From the NCBI RefSeq assembly GCF_020921035.1, contig NC_063156.1, positions 22,244,283 to 22,308,282 of the forward strand: a DNA stretch of 64,000 nt, read 5' to 3'. Shown piece by piece: positions 11,969 through 23,836 of this stretch. The translations under genes and the position numbers were made by a program. The DNA comes from Rhodamnia argentea. Taxonomy: Eukaryota; Streptophyta; Magnoliopsida; Myrtales; Myrtaceae. The first letter of the stretch is position 1; each line of letters begins with the position of its first letter. Below the pieces are notes generated by a model, which made no database searches, was not told the origin of the DNA, and saw nothing but the letters and a program-made list of their open reading frames with translations.

Positions 11969-12337
11969 GCATGACAAAGGTCGGTGGTAATTTTTCTTAT
12001 TTTATTTAAGATCGAGCGCAGCAGCCCGCCGACAAAGAAATTACAGTTTTTCTTCTTACAAGACGGCGAACTCTAATCATGTCGTGAACGAACCGTCGGG
12101 TAGCTCGAGCACTGTTCAATGCATTGAGTGGCTCGGTCTCGTGGCTTTCATTCAACTATGGAAGAGGAAGATTAGAATGGGGAATAAGAATGAAAAAAAA
12201 AAAAAGACAGAGGGGAAAACCACAAAGTCCAACAGGCCAAGACGAAGAAGGAACACGTCCAAATCAGTCGCGATCGAAAGGCGAGTGGGGTGGCGATCTA
12301 CCGTCCGCAAAGAATTAGGAAATGTGTTAATTACGGT
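11007..12337. other. Upstream spacer
   Basis: AT-rich DNA without a supported gene. It contains the CT microsatellite listed separately. The frames near 12084-12341 are purine-rich runs without a motif. Confidence 0.35.
11924..11964. repeat. (CT)n microsatellite
   Basis: About 20 uninterrupted CT units. Confidence 0.95.
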
Positions 12338-13070
12338 TTAACGTGCTAATCTATGGCAGGAACATGGTTTAAATATTATAATCTTTCGAGTGTAATGAGG
12401 TAAACATTGGTTAGTGTGGGGGACTTTGATAGGGTTACGCCGGGATCGACATTGACTTTTTTCTATGATGCCAAGATTGAGTTTTATTTCCTTGTGCGGT
12501 TCCGATTCCAGTTTCGATTGATGAGGTTGATATGCCGGTTTAAGCATCAATAGTGATCCTTGGATGCTGCGCCGATTGATTGAGTAGCGACTATCAAATA
12601 AATATAACCCAAGCGGTCTACCTCCCGGGGAGGACCCCAATCGAAAGGCGCTAGACGGACTAACGGCAAGCGAGGTAAAGAAAGTAGCTGGCTCTATGTG
12701 TAAAACCTCGCCAAGGGAGAGTCTTTCTCCAATGAGAAAAAAGAAAGTTTTTGGGCAAGACACGACCTCTCACTTCGTTTCGTTCTTCTTCTGTATCGTC
12801 GCTTGAATGAAGAAGATACCGGATCAGCCCGATTGTTCACTATAGGAGGACTCACAGGAATAGTCTCGGGGTCCTTTTCGCGTTCGGAAGCGCTAGTTCA
12901 AATCCAGCTCGTGACAAAGGCGGAAGTCAAAGTCTAAAACTATAGCCTCGGAGATATTACAACCTGTTCTTTTCGAAGATGAGCGAAGATAATGGGACCG
13001 CATGCGAAACCGGCTTGAATATCACCAAGTGGACCGACATTTGACTCATGTCGAAAGACGGATCAACCAA
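12338..13070. other. Possible mitochondrial DNA insertion
   Basis: Base composition and wording change abruptly: near 45% GC with balanced words, unlike the AT-rich surroundings, in the style of plant mitochondrial intergenic DNA. A 141-codon frame on the minus strand (12338-12763) has no motif that I recognise. A 'agttcaaatcc' near 12898 resembles a tRNA T-loop but no cloverleaf can be folded around it. I cannot name a source gene. Confidence 0.35.
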
Positions 13071-13114
13071 ATTCCGTCTCCATCCATCTCATTTTGTCTA
13101 AATAGACAAAATTG

Positions 13115-13702
13115 CCCTTAATCTTTCTAGTGGAATTTAGAGTGATGAGCTCCAAATTTATTATATTCTTCTCTTTTTAGTTCTCTTTCCCATGTAGGAA
13201 GCATAAATTGGGTAGGAAAATTGTCCAAAAATTCATAAATCTATTGCATTTTTATTAATTTAGTCATACAATTTTTAAATTTGTCAATTGAGTCTTAGAA
13301 TTTTTTACCTTTTTTGCCAATTGAATCATATTGGTCGAGAATCGTTGGCATAAATGCCAGCAGTCCTACGTGGTACGATCAGGATCGACTTGGACAATCT
13401 TTAATCATATTTCAATATATCTTTCGAATGTTTTATATTAATTTTTTTTTGTATTTTTTTGTTTTTTCTTTGGTTTTCTTCTTCAACGGATGACGAAGGT
13501 TATCGGGCCCTTGTCGGCCATTGGGCAAGAGTTGCCTAGCCCTCGTTGGCTATGAGCGAAGGCCGCAACACCTCACCCGGCATCGCACACGGCCTTAATC
13601 TTTCAATCTCATTTTTCCCCTTAATATTTCTATTGGAATTTAAAGTGAGGGGCTCCAAATTTGTTATATCATTATCTTTTCTGATGGAAACATAAATTGG
13701 GT
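13115..13702. repeat. Pair of ~90 bp direct repeats flanking a foldback element
   Basis: 13115-13212 and 13617-13702 are similar copies: both start with 'cccttaat', share 'gctccaaatttgttatat' with few changes, and end with 'cataaattgggt'. They bracket the family B element, so the host segment was duplicated around it. Confidence 0.65.
13205..13610. mobile_element. Foldback element, family B, truncated copy
   Basis: The left arm has the family words 'aattgtccaaaaattc' and repeated 'ttgccaattgaatc/ttgtcaattgagtc', followed by a T-rich stretch and a GC-rich core (13490-13600). The expected right inverted arm is missing. Complete relatives are at 53.1-53.7 and 53.9-54.5 kb. Confidence 0.55.
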
Positions 13703-13812
13703 CTTATCGCATATTACAATGAGAATTTCACGCTTATACATGTTTCTTTTTCTTCGAAGATTTGTCGAAAGTATAGTAACAATCACATCCTCAATATGAA
13801 AATGTCAAACAT

Positions 13813-14032
13813 TATCACAAAGCTACTCCAAAATCGGCCTAGTTCCAATACGTAGAATTTATGTCGAATCACCATTCAACAGGTTTACTAGGACTTGGAT
13901 CTCTTTTTTAGGCGGGTCATCAAGTACACGTATCTTTGCCAATTAATCAATTTCTAAATGCCGGAATAGATCCTAAAGAGATCCCACTTCCTCAAATTTA
14001 TCTTGAATTGGGATCTTTTGACTTAACTTTAT
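13813..14032 (+). pseudogene. psaA: Nuclear fragment of chloroplast psaA (NUPT)
   Basis: Translated with a few breaks, this stretch gives the photosystem I A1 subunit segment that includes [29 protein letters not shown] and DPKEIPLP, followed by a more decayed part around ILNRDLLAQLYP. The chloroplast W codon TGG after GSL is changed to a stop-bearing form, and there are scattered transitions. It covers about 70 of the roughly 750 residues of PsaA. It is a non-functional plastid insertion. The ends are approximate. Confidence 0.88.
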
Positions 14033-14994
14033 CCTTAAATCAAACTCTGCATAAAATAAGAGGAGCTTTAAAATGACGACTAAATATGATTCGATTCAGA
14101 CTAAAATAAGAGAGAAGGGATCGGAGGGTAATTTGGTCATTGCAATGTGAAGGTGGTGTTTTTTTTCGCAATACTAGGAGCATAGGAGAAATGCTAACTA
14201 AAGGTTGCGAGAAAGAAAAGCTTCTCCAACGTCGACCGGGTCAAATCAGCCAACCCGGCGACCGGGGCTCCGACACGTGAGGACCCATTGGGCCATATCA
14301 ACTTGCACGTGGGCCCACAAGCCATCGTGTCAAAGGAATTCGAGCTTATCGTTTTGATTGGCCTCATCCGATCACTTGAAGCTTGCAATTTCTCTAATTA
14401 ATTTTTTTATTGGATATGTTCTAGTCGATCGATGTCTTGTCGAGATGGATTGGATTTTAGGTTGCAATGCACCTTTCAATCCGCCTTCACTTCCTCTAGT
14501 TTTCGTATTGCCTTGGGAGTGTAGTGTAGCGTACCCAATTTTCATAATATAAACGAGACCTTAACTTTCGCAAAAAATTCTTATTATGAATACGGGTCTC
14601 CTCGCCAATTTAATAAGGATAAAACAAATTCGAGACTCGATAGACTCTCGATTATCCAATCCTCGCCTCTCCTATTTCAAATCGTAGATATCGACAGGAC
14701 AACTGCAGCCGATGTGTAATCCGATTCATAATTCTATTTTTGCAATATACGGATAGTAGATACGTGCGCACACGTGACATATTGCACGTGTTTGCTAGGA
14801 GTCAGATCCAATCCCCTTTTCAATTTGGGCCTATTGACAAAAAAAAGAAAAATGGATTTTGGGCTTGTCTCTTGATCCATTATGGTAAGAAGCAAAAGCC
14901 CAATAACTAAAACGGTTCATTATTTTTGAAATAAGTATTTTTTCGGATCAAATATGAAATGACTTTTTAAGTTATTGCATACTTTTGAAAGGAT
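14033..14994. other. Spacer
   Basis: No supported gene. A CACGTG-containing stretch around 14774-14790 and another near 14305 are noted without a gene to regulate. Confidence 0.3.
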
Positions 14995-15672
14995 TTTTAG
15001 GGAAGAGCCTGAAGTGTCATTATTTTCTTAAATAAGGGCATAAAGTGGACTTTGTTTCAAATAAACACATGAACTGGCCAAATCGTATTAAATAATAGTA
15101 TGAAGTGGACTTTGTTTCAAATAAAAGCTTAAAGTGGTCATATTAGTCTCAAAGAAGAGCTTGACCTCACTGGTCGAAGGGTATTTTTATCTTTTTCCTT
15201 AGTGTTGTTTTTTTTCTTTTTTCCTCTTCTCTTCGCCGGCCATTGCCGGACTCAACAACCCTCGCCCAACGCTTGTGAGGAACGCCCTCACCACCTCGTC
15301 GAATTTGGAGAGGGTGACCCTCGCTGGAGGTCGTTGATGGCCGTCAATGGTCGACTATGGCCGAGAGGGAAGGAGAAAAAGAAAAAAGAAAAGATAGGAA
15401 AAAAGGAAAATAAAAGAAAAGTAACAAATAAAAGATTTTAGAAAATTATATAGTTAGAATTTTTTTGACTAAAATATCCCTTCTTTGATGGCCGAAATAG
15501 TCACATGCTCGCCACATGGCCAAAAGTCTTTATTTGATATGATTTGGCTACTTCGGGTTTTTATTTGAGAAGATTTGGCCACTTCAAGATCTTATTTAAA
15601 ATAAAGTCCATTTTATGCTTTTATTTGAGAAAATGAGAGCACTTCGGGTCTTTATTTGAAATTTTCTCGAAA
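14995..15672. mobile_element. Foldback element, family A, shorter copy
   Basis: Left arm 14995-15200 and inverted right arm 15480-15672 have the same unit repeats as the element at 3411-4618 (in the form 'caaataaaagcttaaagtgg'). The core is only about 280 bp, with a GC-rich part at 15230-15370. The ends are blurred and I find no clear target duplication. Confidence 0.65.
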
Positions 15673-18500
15673 AATAATTGAGAAGTTCTTTTGCGCTAAC
15701 GCGCGAGAATATGAATTTAAGCTATTGTTTTGATGTATCAAGAGGCGAACCTTTAGGTGGATGTCGATCTCAAATTTACCCGGGATTAAATTCAAAGATT
15801 GATTTGAGTTTTGGAAAGTGAGTTATGATGCAAATTCGTAAACATCTTGTATCTCTCATCCTATGGGCATTTAGATAGATTTTCCCAAATCTTAGATTTT
15901 CTAAGCATAATCCTATCCGATGAACGTCTCATGATTCGGGGATTGCGGTGACATTGTTTCTCATTTCAAAATAATTTCATCGCATCTCACTCTCCAAGAT
16001 GAAAATATCGAAATTCCATTTAAATTTATAGATAAGTATCATTCAAATTAGTTCGTGGATGTGCTTCCAATCTCGAATCGGTTCAACTTCACGATCGACC
16101 CGCCACTCTCACTCAGATATTTGTTGCTTTTTCATCACCCTTCTTCAACAGGACGCCGAGACAGGCACGAAGGAAGGACGAGGGAGGTAAATTTTCCACC
16201 TTTGTTCTCTCGACGTTCCAGTCTCCACTTGGGTTTCTAGGAAACTTCAGGTGGGCACCATGTGCTCGCTTTCTTGATCATGGCGAATCGTTTTCTTGAT
16301 GCAATCTGTGGGTTTTGTGAGTCCACAATCTGCACAGAGCGCGCGAGTTAATGTGCTCGTGCCTCTAATTTGCGACTGTAATCTCATCAATGTGTGAACG
16401 TATTGGGAACAATGCGAACTCAAACAAGTAAAAGCCAACTCTGATTCAGCTTGTCTCTGCGTGACGCCTCTGAATTGTGATTGGTAATAGTTGTTCTTGT
16501 AGTCTTGATTAGGACTTTCTTGTACATTGATTGTTGTCCTTTTATAGAGTTTTAAGGAAATATGCTGACGTGAATGTTGAGGTCTATCCTTCATGGTGGT
16601 CCGACCAAGAATAGTTTCTTAGGATGGAAAGCAACATAGTTGTTTCCAAAACTCTTATTATCCTTGTAGAGGCACAGCTCAGATAGTCAACCACGTTGTA
16701 GCGAGAATTTCCAAGTGGTTACCTGTTGACTTCTCATACGCTTTTATATCTTGATCTACGAAAGTGTTTTGAATTCTCATCTTAAGAGCGAACATCGTTT
16801 CTGAAAGCAATCAACAGCAGCATTTCTTTTGGTCTTGAAGAAGTCATTCTGTGCCCAGCCCTCCGAAGCTTTGCTCCTGAAAAGATGTAATTCCTTGTCT
16901 CTGCGTGTGTGATTAAAATTTGCAATTCCTAATTCCTAAATGGTGGTGGGTGCATCTTATAATTCCTAAATGATCCCTATAGGGACAATCCTACTCTTGC
17001 TCTCCATTGCTCCTGATGCATGTTATTGTGTAAAATATTATGTGCTTTTGATATATAATCTGGCCTGGGATAATTAGTGTTTTTACAAAACGTCCACTTA
17101 AATTACTGAAATATGCATACTTGTTCTGTCTATGATACTTTGGCACATGATCATCTTGGGTGAATTATTTCGTCGCATCTGTTTCCTTTTCAGAGTTATC
17201 TGGAGTGGTTGGTATGGCGTTCGATGTCTCGCCTTTGTTGTTGTCTCATAGGAATCGTAGTACTTTAGGCTCTAATGGGGATCATCTACTTGATGTTGCA
17301 AAAAGTTTGCTGATATTATGACTTATTATTATCTGCACAAAAAGAATTGGATGTGCCTCTAATTTGTCAGTGTATATTCATCAACGTTTTCAACCCAAGA
17401 GACTAAGTATAGCCTTGATGAGTAAAGCAAAGTTTTTTTTTGGTCAAAATAAAGCAAAGTTAGATTTAGCTTTCCTTACACAAGGACAAAGATAAGGGCT
17501 TCAGACTAACATTGTTTCTGTTTATGCATTAGCTGCAGTAGCAATAAGGATTGAGTGCAGAATCCTTTTCTAGCTATTTGGAAGATATTTGTGACATGAC
17601 TTGTAAGGTCTATCCAAACTCCAAAAAGTGGTCCAAGCATTTCCTTTTTCTCCTCAAAATCCACTTATATATATTATTTTATATAATTATTTTTTTCCTC
17701 AATCGGTCTTGCTTTTATTTTATTTATTTTTTGGGTTCATCGACCGCCGATCCCAACTAGTTTGGGATAAAGGTGATGTTGATGTTGAAGATGATTTCTG
17801 TGTAAGGTTAGAAATTTACATAAATGTCAATTTATGGGAGGAAAATTAAATTGGTTGTACTGTCGATTCCCTTAGCTGGTCACTTCTATATTTATGACAC
17901 ACACCACAAACAAAGTTGCAGGCTAAGGTCTTTTAATGGGACATTGAATTAAATGCATTTACAGTGCGGGTTGTTCTTATAAGAAGTCTCTTATATTCAT
18001 CATCCTCCAGCCATTTTTCCATCCATCTTCTGATATACAGTTACTGGCGGTAACTCTCTCTCACATTGTCCAAGTTTTATGGCATTCTTTCTCTGTTCCT
18101 TGACTTAATCGATCTTTCTTTCTCTAAATGATGCCATACCCTTTCTCTTATTGCGATTTAGTTTGCTTGAGGTGCACGAAATTTGGAGCTTTTTTCTGCG
18201 TCAATTGTTTGTTATGATATGCTTGGCATTAGATATTTCGCCTTTCCGTACACACATTGGTTAGGACTTAGAAGTAATGGTATAAGGAATGCAAAATACT
18301 ATTTGAGCAGCATGAGCTGATGAGAGGTAATTTGCTGCTGCTTTTTGTGGACGATTCTTTTTCATGAGACACTTTCCGGGATTCTTCTTCTACTTGACAT
18401 CCTGTGTGTCCTCTGTTTATCTGAATGGAAATGGTCTTTCATCTAAATGTATTTTTTTTTTCTTTCACTGATCTTGTGGTTCAGTTGAAAGTAAGATAAG
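15673..18500. other. Upstream region of the HIR gene with a probable leader intron
   Basis: A C/T- and G-rich stretch at 16050-16200 ends in GAG|gtaaat, a good donor. The sequence just before the HIR ATG has a 'tggttcag' acceptor at about 18484. A leader exon near 16.1 kb joined to the ATG exon across a long intron is plausible but unproven. No other gene is supported here. Confidence 0.4.
17720..17790 (+). repeat. SINE/LINE-like 3' tail
   Basis: Contains the word 'ctagtttgggataaagg' followed by a GTTGAT-type short tail. This resembles the shared 3' end of several plant SINE/LINE families. Only the tail region can be recognised. Confidence 0.35.
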
Positions 18501-20433
18501 ATGGGTAATCTACTCTGCTGCATTCAAGTTGACCAATCCACCGTAGCTATTAAGGAGAGATTTGGCAAGTTTGAAGAAGTAATGGAACCTGGGTGCCATT
18601 GTCTTCCTTGGTTTCTTGGAAGTAAGCTCGCTGGCAATCTCTCACTCCGATTGCAGCAGTTGGATGTAAAATGTGAAACTAAGACCAAGGTTTGTTCAAC
18701 CATGTAAATTTGTGTTGCAAAGTTATCTCCTTTTTATTGTGCAAACTTCCATCAGCATCTAAATTTTATTCTAGAGGATTTTGCTATAGTGCACAAATGC
18801 ACCCGTGATCATCTTACTGGGAAACAAAAACATGTTTAAATTAGCACGTCGCTCTTTAAATATCCCGTGCTCTAACCATCATGAAAACTACATTTTCGGA
18901 ATTAAACTAGCTTTCATGTTTTTATCTAGAAGTATTAGTACGGGTTTATTAATGTTAACTAATTTGTGAATTTAGAGTTGAATGTTGATGAATTAGTCAG
19001 TTTCCTTTTCTAGTTTCAGTTTTGTCACATCTTGTCACTTGTTAACAGTGGCACGTAAATGCTTGAATGGGCAATGACCGATATTCTTCTCACAGGACAA
19101 TGTTTTCGTTAATGTTGTTGCATCTGTGCAATATCGAGCCCTTGCAGGCAAAGCAAATGATGCCTTTTACAAGCTCAGCAACACAAGGAGTCAGATCCAG
19201 GCCTACGTGTTCGATGGTATATGCCAAATGAATTTCATCAAATCCATACAAATATAATATTGGAGCAAATTTATGGTCCAAGTAACATATTTGAGTCCTT
19301 TAATTAACACTTCGAGTAAGCAACAGTTATTGCATTCTTTTTTTTTTCTTATCAATCATTGCAGTGATCAGAGCTAGTGTTCCAAAGCTAAACTTGGATG
19401 ACGCTTTTGAGCAGAAGAATGAAATTGCCAAAGCTGTCGAAGATGAACTTGAAAAGGTTGTCCACTCTAGACTCCTTGATATTATTATGAGAGTTAATCT
19501 GACCTGGAGTTCTTTAAATTTCGCAGGCCATGTCGGCCTATGGATACGAAATTGTGCAAACCTTGATCGTTGACATTGAACCGGATGAGCGTGTTAAGCG
19601 AGCTATGAATGAAATCAATGCAGGTAACTGCAAAGTTCTTGAAATCCTTGAAATTTCAATCGCCAATTGATCCTAGATAATTGTTCAATATCGTAAAATT
19701 TCTGAAATGGTTAGTGATACATGTCGTTTGCAGCTCTAAGAGGCCATATGTCAAAGGTTTAAAGTTGTACTCACTTACTATGATTATCACTAAATACGGC
19801 AGCTGAAAACTGTGATAAATTTGATATGTGGTCTCCTTTCTTAACCAGTACCTAGTAAATCTCATGCTTATGGAGGACAAGAGAAGGATTTGCATGAAGC
19901 TCAACTATTGGAACCTTTTTTTTCATCTGCATTGGATGAGAAATTAGACTTTGTTTGGTGCTTAAAAGCTGCTTATCAGTAACATAAAAGTATATTTTGA
20001 TCTGCATCAAATTCAAGTTTACTGCAAGTTTTGATTTTGTTTTGGTAGTCTATCTCCAACAATTTCATCTTTTTCAGCTGCAAGAATGAGGGTTGCAGCA
20101 AACGAGAAGGCTGAAGCGGAGAAAATTCTGCAAATCAAGAGAGCTGAAGGCGAGGCCGAGTCCAAGTACCTTTCTGGGCTGGGTATTGCTCGCCAGCGTC
20201 AGGCCATTGTGGATGGTTTAAGGGATAGTGTCCTTGGCTTCTCAGAGAATGTCCCGGGAACAACTGCAAAGGATGTCATGGACATGGTTCTCGTGACTCA
20301 ATACTTTGACACCATGAAGGAAATCGGCGCGGCATCAAAATCTTCTGCCGTGTTCATTCCCCATGGTCCCGGTGCAATCCGTGATGTGGCCACCCAGATC
20401 CGTGATGGTCTTCTCCAAGCGTCGACACAGTGA
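18501..20433 (+). CDS. HIR1-like: Hypersensitive-induced response protein (HIR, SPFH/prohibitin-domain), complete
   Basis: Five exons: 18501-18689, 19096-19216, 19365-19456, 19527-19623 and 20078-20433, sum 855 nt, 284 residues, the usual family length. All introns are GT-AG. HIR proteins form oligomers at plasma-membrane microdomains. In Arabidopsis they associate with the immune receptor RPS2 and support hypersensitive responses. The N-terminus MGNLLCC offers Gly2 for myristoylation and Cys6/7 for palmitoylation. The SPFH/band 7 domain covers roughly residues 5-190, followed by a charged helical [19 protein letters not shown] segment. The C-terminal half is nearly invariant in the family. 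It converges with the RTM2-like gene 711 bp downstream. Exons 2-5 are repeated 4.74 kb away. Confidence 0.96.
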
Positions 20434-21144
20434 TTGTGATAGTATAAGTCTGTTTTGGCCTCTAAATAATTGAGATATGAACTGTTCTGTCTCAGCCAGT
20501 GTAGATATTTGCTTCAGAGTGCTAGAAACTACCATGTTTATAGGATGATCTATGCTTTTACATTTGGTTCTTATATCTGAGAATTTGGTACTGCAAATAT
20601 GCATCTTAATCTATGATCTACTTAAGATGTTAGCTCTTCCATTTCCCTTTTTTTCAGTCAATAGTAAGATATCTTAAACCTTACGCAGTTGCTTTGTGAT
20701 ATGCTCCAACAGATAAGGTCCATTTTGTTGTGAAAAGCCAATTCACGCAATGCTATTTTCAGAAGATAATTAGTGATCAGGGTAGAACTGTTCAAACTGG
20801 TCTCATTACATCTTCTAGTACTTCTTCAAGAAAATTTTCCTCTGAAGAGTCTTAAATGGTGGTTTACATTGTGTCCTCGCTGCGTGTTTGTAACTATTTT
20901 CGATGCTATGCTTGTGCTCCTGAGCCTGATCCGTCGTAAACCTATACCGTTCATTGAGTGCATTTGGTTTCTTAAAGTTCCTTTCTTTTGAAAATTTGAT
21001 CCGGGAAGATGAGACTTGATGGACTTGTTTTCGCCCTGAAAGTAACGATGAACAGGGCAACTAAATGAATGGTCATTATTTCATGTTCTTGAGGGTGCTC
21101 TTATTGCCGACTACATCTGAGACATATAACCTCCGGATAGTAAA

Positions 21145-22134
21145 TCATTCAAGTGCTTTCTCATGGCCACCCAGATTGAGTTTACACGATACCCAGACCC
21201 CGAGAGAGAATGCTAAAGCAGCCGTAATGAGAACTCCCCGGTTCCTGTTAAGCATCTTCATTGCGCTGCTGAAGATGCTCCTCTCTTCTCCCCATTTCTC
21301 GATGATCTCATTGCTGTAGCGACATTCTCCACTAGGTTTTCTCCCTCTTGCTTCGCTCTCGGGTGGCTTGTGGGCTTCGTCATGGCTTTCTTTGTTCGAG
21401 TCTTGCTCATGGTGCACGGTCTCTTCCTTCTCCACCACGGTTGTAGCTCGCTTAGGCACCGTCACGGTGAGAATTCCATCTTCAATTCTTCCGCTCGTGT
21501 TAAGGATGTCCAAGTTCTCCGGAACTTTGAAGGTTTCTTCGAAGAAAATGTATTTGTTGTCTTTCACCAGTCTTTCCCCGCTGACCGTTATGTGATCGGT
21601 GCTATCGGTCTGAATCTTGATGTCATCTTTCTTGAAATCTACAATTTCTCGAGTGGGGGAGGAAAATCAGATCAGAACCCAGCATCATCAGTGTAGGCTT
21701 GGAGGGAAATTCTAACAGCTCACGAGGATCATTTTAGATGTAATTTCTCAAAGTCTTCTTCTACATAAAGTAGTTATGGGAGACTGATTAGAACATGAAC
21801 TTCGTGATCTCCTCTTATTTTTCACTTCTTACGTGGGAAGGAAGAGAGCGAAAAATCATAGCACTCCCAGAATAATGTTGCCGCGAACAGCTCTAAGAAT
21901 ATTTTCAATGAAAGCAGGAATGGTCGGCACTTTGCCGAAACTGAACTCATCATGTCGAAACATGGTGTTTCACTGCATACAAAATGGTTAAAGAAATCAT
22001 CATCACACAGTTTCCGTACCAGGAAGATCAACAAGGAGGTAATGGCAATTCGAGTCCTCGACCCACTCGGAAGAAGGTTTGAACTCTTCAACCGTATGGT
22101 CTTTGGAGCGCGTTCTGGCTGCAATACTCGCCAT
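21145..22134 (-). CDS. RTM2-like alpha-crystallin (HSP20) domain protein with C-terminal membrane anchor, copy 1
   Basis: Two exons, 22134-22020 and 21638-21145, sum 609 nt, 202 residues. The N-terminus has EFKPSSEW and LLVDLP, then FKKDDIKI after the splice, the ITVSGER strand and a DGILTVTVPK motif, all typical of plant RTM2-type ACD proteins. A Glu/Lys/His-rich linker follows, and a hydrophobic segment at about 173-190 (VLITAALAFSLGVW) should anchor the protein in a membrane with a short tail. RTM2 in Arabidopsis restricts long-distance movement of potyviruses from the phloem. This protein is much shorter than RTM2 (about 366) because its linker is short. The acceptor tgtag at 21639 was chosen because it gives the family spacing LP-x-FKK; an alternative acceptor 12 nt upstream cannot be excluded. 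Confidence 0.85.
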
Positions 22135-22201
22135 TTTTTCCCGAAGTTTTTTGAGATTAACTCGAGCTTCTCCGTGTTATCTAATGGTGTTATGCCGAGT
22201 T

Positions 22202-22210
22202 CATTTATAG
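22202..22210 (-). promoter_or_regulatory. TATA box of RTM2-like copy 1
   Basis: CTATAAATG on the minus strand, 68 bp before the ATG, implying a leader of about 40 nt. Confidence 0.6.
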
Positions 22211-22219
22211 CAGTAGATT

Positions 22220-23149
22220 GCTGTTGGAAGATATAGTGTTCTGGATGCGTAGAAATACAGAGATAGATTTCCTTGTAAGATTAGATAATCTTTTATTCCA
22301 AACCTATTCATCTAACCCTAAGAACAGATGTGTCAAACTCAAGCAAAGGGACGATTCTTTGCTTTCCTTGTGAAGAAGTACAAGCGTGCATAAACTCGCG
22401 TCGGGCTACCTTTGATCCCGCTTGATCGAACCAAAGAAAGATAGGACGAAAAATCAATGTGAACTCAAAACGAATGTTTGTAATTATCCATGGATAGAAA
22501 GAATGACCGAGAAACATCGCGCATTTGCGACTTGATATTGAATTGGAACATCCTAAGAGATCCCAGGTGTAGTTTTCAGTGAAAAGTTGTTTTTTTTTTC
22601 CTTCTGACTTTTTGTCCTTTTTCTTTGACCAACTATATTCTTTCTATTTGAAGCAATATTGCACTGCAAAATTAAAATAATATCTAGATTCGGGCATGTT
22701 GATAGATATTGCACTTTATTCAGTCTCAACACATTATTAGGTCTTCACAATCTATGCTTTGCCTATGTTTATCCGACTCTAAATCAACAGTTTATCAAAC
22801 AGTAAATTGGATATGACAAAATCCTTAAATTTCTTATCATATTCTATCTAGTCTTGTCATTACTAGAAATCCGCACAACCATACGCAACCTCACTTCTTT
22901 TCTTTTTTCGCTCTTTTGGTGCATGATTAAGCGTCACGGGAGACTTAGATAGGTTCATGGGCTGGAAATCTGGGAAACAATCGAGTTGTTTACGGTTCGA
23001 TTGCTCGATTGAGCCTTGAGCTTACTAGTTTTAATTGGGAACTCAACCGACTAGGCCGATTTACGTGTAGAATCGGTCTTGATCAGGGCATTAACTTTTT
23101 CCTAAAAGGTTTTGCAAATAACAAGTGAACAACTTGTAGTGAAAAAGGA
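22220..23149. other. Spacer of duplication unit 1
   Basis: AT-rich, no supported gene. The same sequence recurs at about 26956-27885. In unit 1 this is the DNA in front of the exon-1-less HIR copy, so any promoter acting on that copy must lie here, in the foldback arm or in the filler. Confidence 0.5.
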
Positions 23150-23403
23150 AAAAAAGGCAAAATTTCAAAGAAGGGCCCGAAGTCCTTTCATTTTCTCAAA
23201 TAAAGGTCCCAAGTGAACTATGTTTCAAATAAGAACTTGAAGTACTATCATTTTTTCAAACTAGGGCATGAAATGAACGTTATTTCTAATAAGGGCCTGA
23301 AATGGCCATGAAATCTCAAAAAATGGCTTGATTTCAAGGGCATTTCGGTCTTTTTCCTTATTTGATTTTTTATTAGATTTTTCTTTTTTCTAATTCCTTA
23401 AAA
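23150..23403 (+). mobile_element. Foldback element, family A, left arm only
   Basis: Left arm with the 'aagggcctgaaatggcc' type units. The core and right arm are missing because the duplication junction lies inside the element. The matching element in unit 2 (27893-28823) is complete. Confidence 0.8.
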
Positions 23404-23430
23404 ATATTTAAGAAATACGGGTTGGGTATG
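23404..23430. other. Filler at the duplication junction
   Basis: 27 bp absent from both units at this place. Together with one flanking base it matches the reverse complement of about 29019-29046 with three differences by eye. That suggests templated insertion during repair, or a remnant of the same repeat. Confidence 0.65.
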
Positions 23431-23836
23431 GGTTTGTTCAACCACGTAAATTTGCATTGCAAAGTTATCTTCTTTTTATGTGCAAACTTCCATCAGCATC
23501 TAAATTTTATTCTAGAGGATTTTGCTATAGTGCACAAATGCACCCGTGATCATCTTACTGGGAAACAAAAACATGTTTAAATTAGCACGTCGCTCTTTAA
23601 ATATCCTGTGCTCAAACCATCATGAAAACTACATTTTCGGAATTAAACTAGCTTTCATGTTTTTATCTAGAAGTATTAGTACGGGTTTATTAATGTTAAC
23701 TAATTTGTGAATTTAGAGTTGAATGTTGATGAATTAGTCAGTTTCCTTTTCTAGTTTCAGTTTTGTCACATCTTGTCACTTGTTAACAGTGGCATGTAAA
23801 TGCTTGAATGGGCAATGACCGATATTCTTCTCACAG

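Noticed and set aside
12880-12920. tRNA-like T-loop word
   Set aside because: No acceptor stem, D-arm or anticodon arm can be paired around it.
16247-16594. 115-codon minus-strand frame
   Set aside because: Lies in the presumed leader intron of HIR, without a motif or splice partners.
19090-19281. Minus-strand frame repeated in both HIR copies
   Set aside because: Antisense to HIR exon 2. Its conservation is explained by the duplication.
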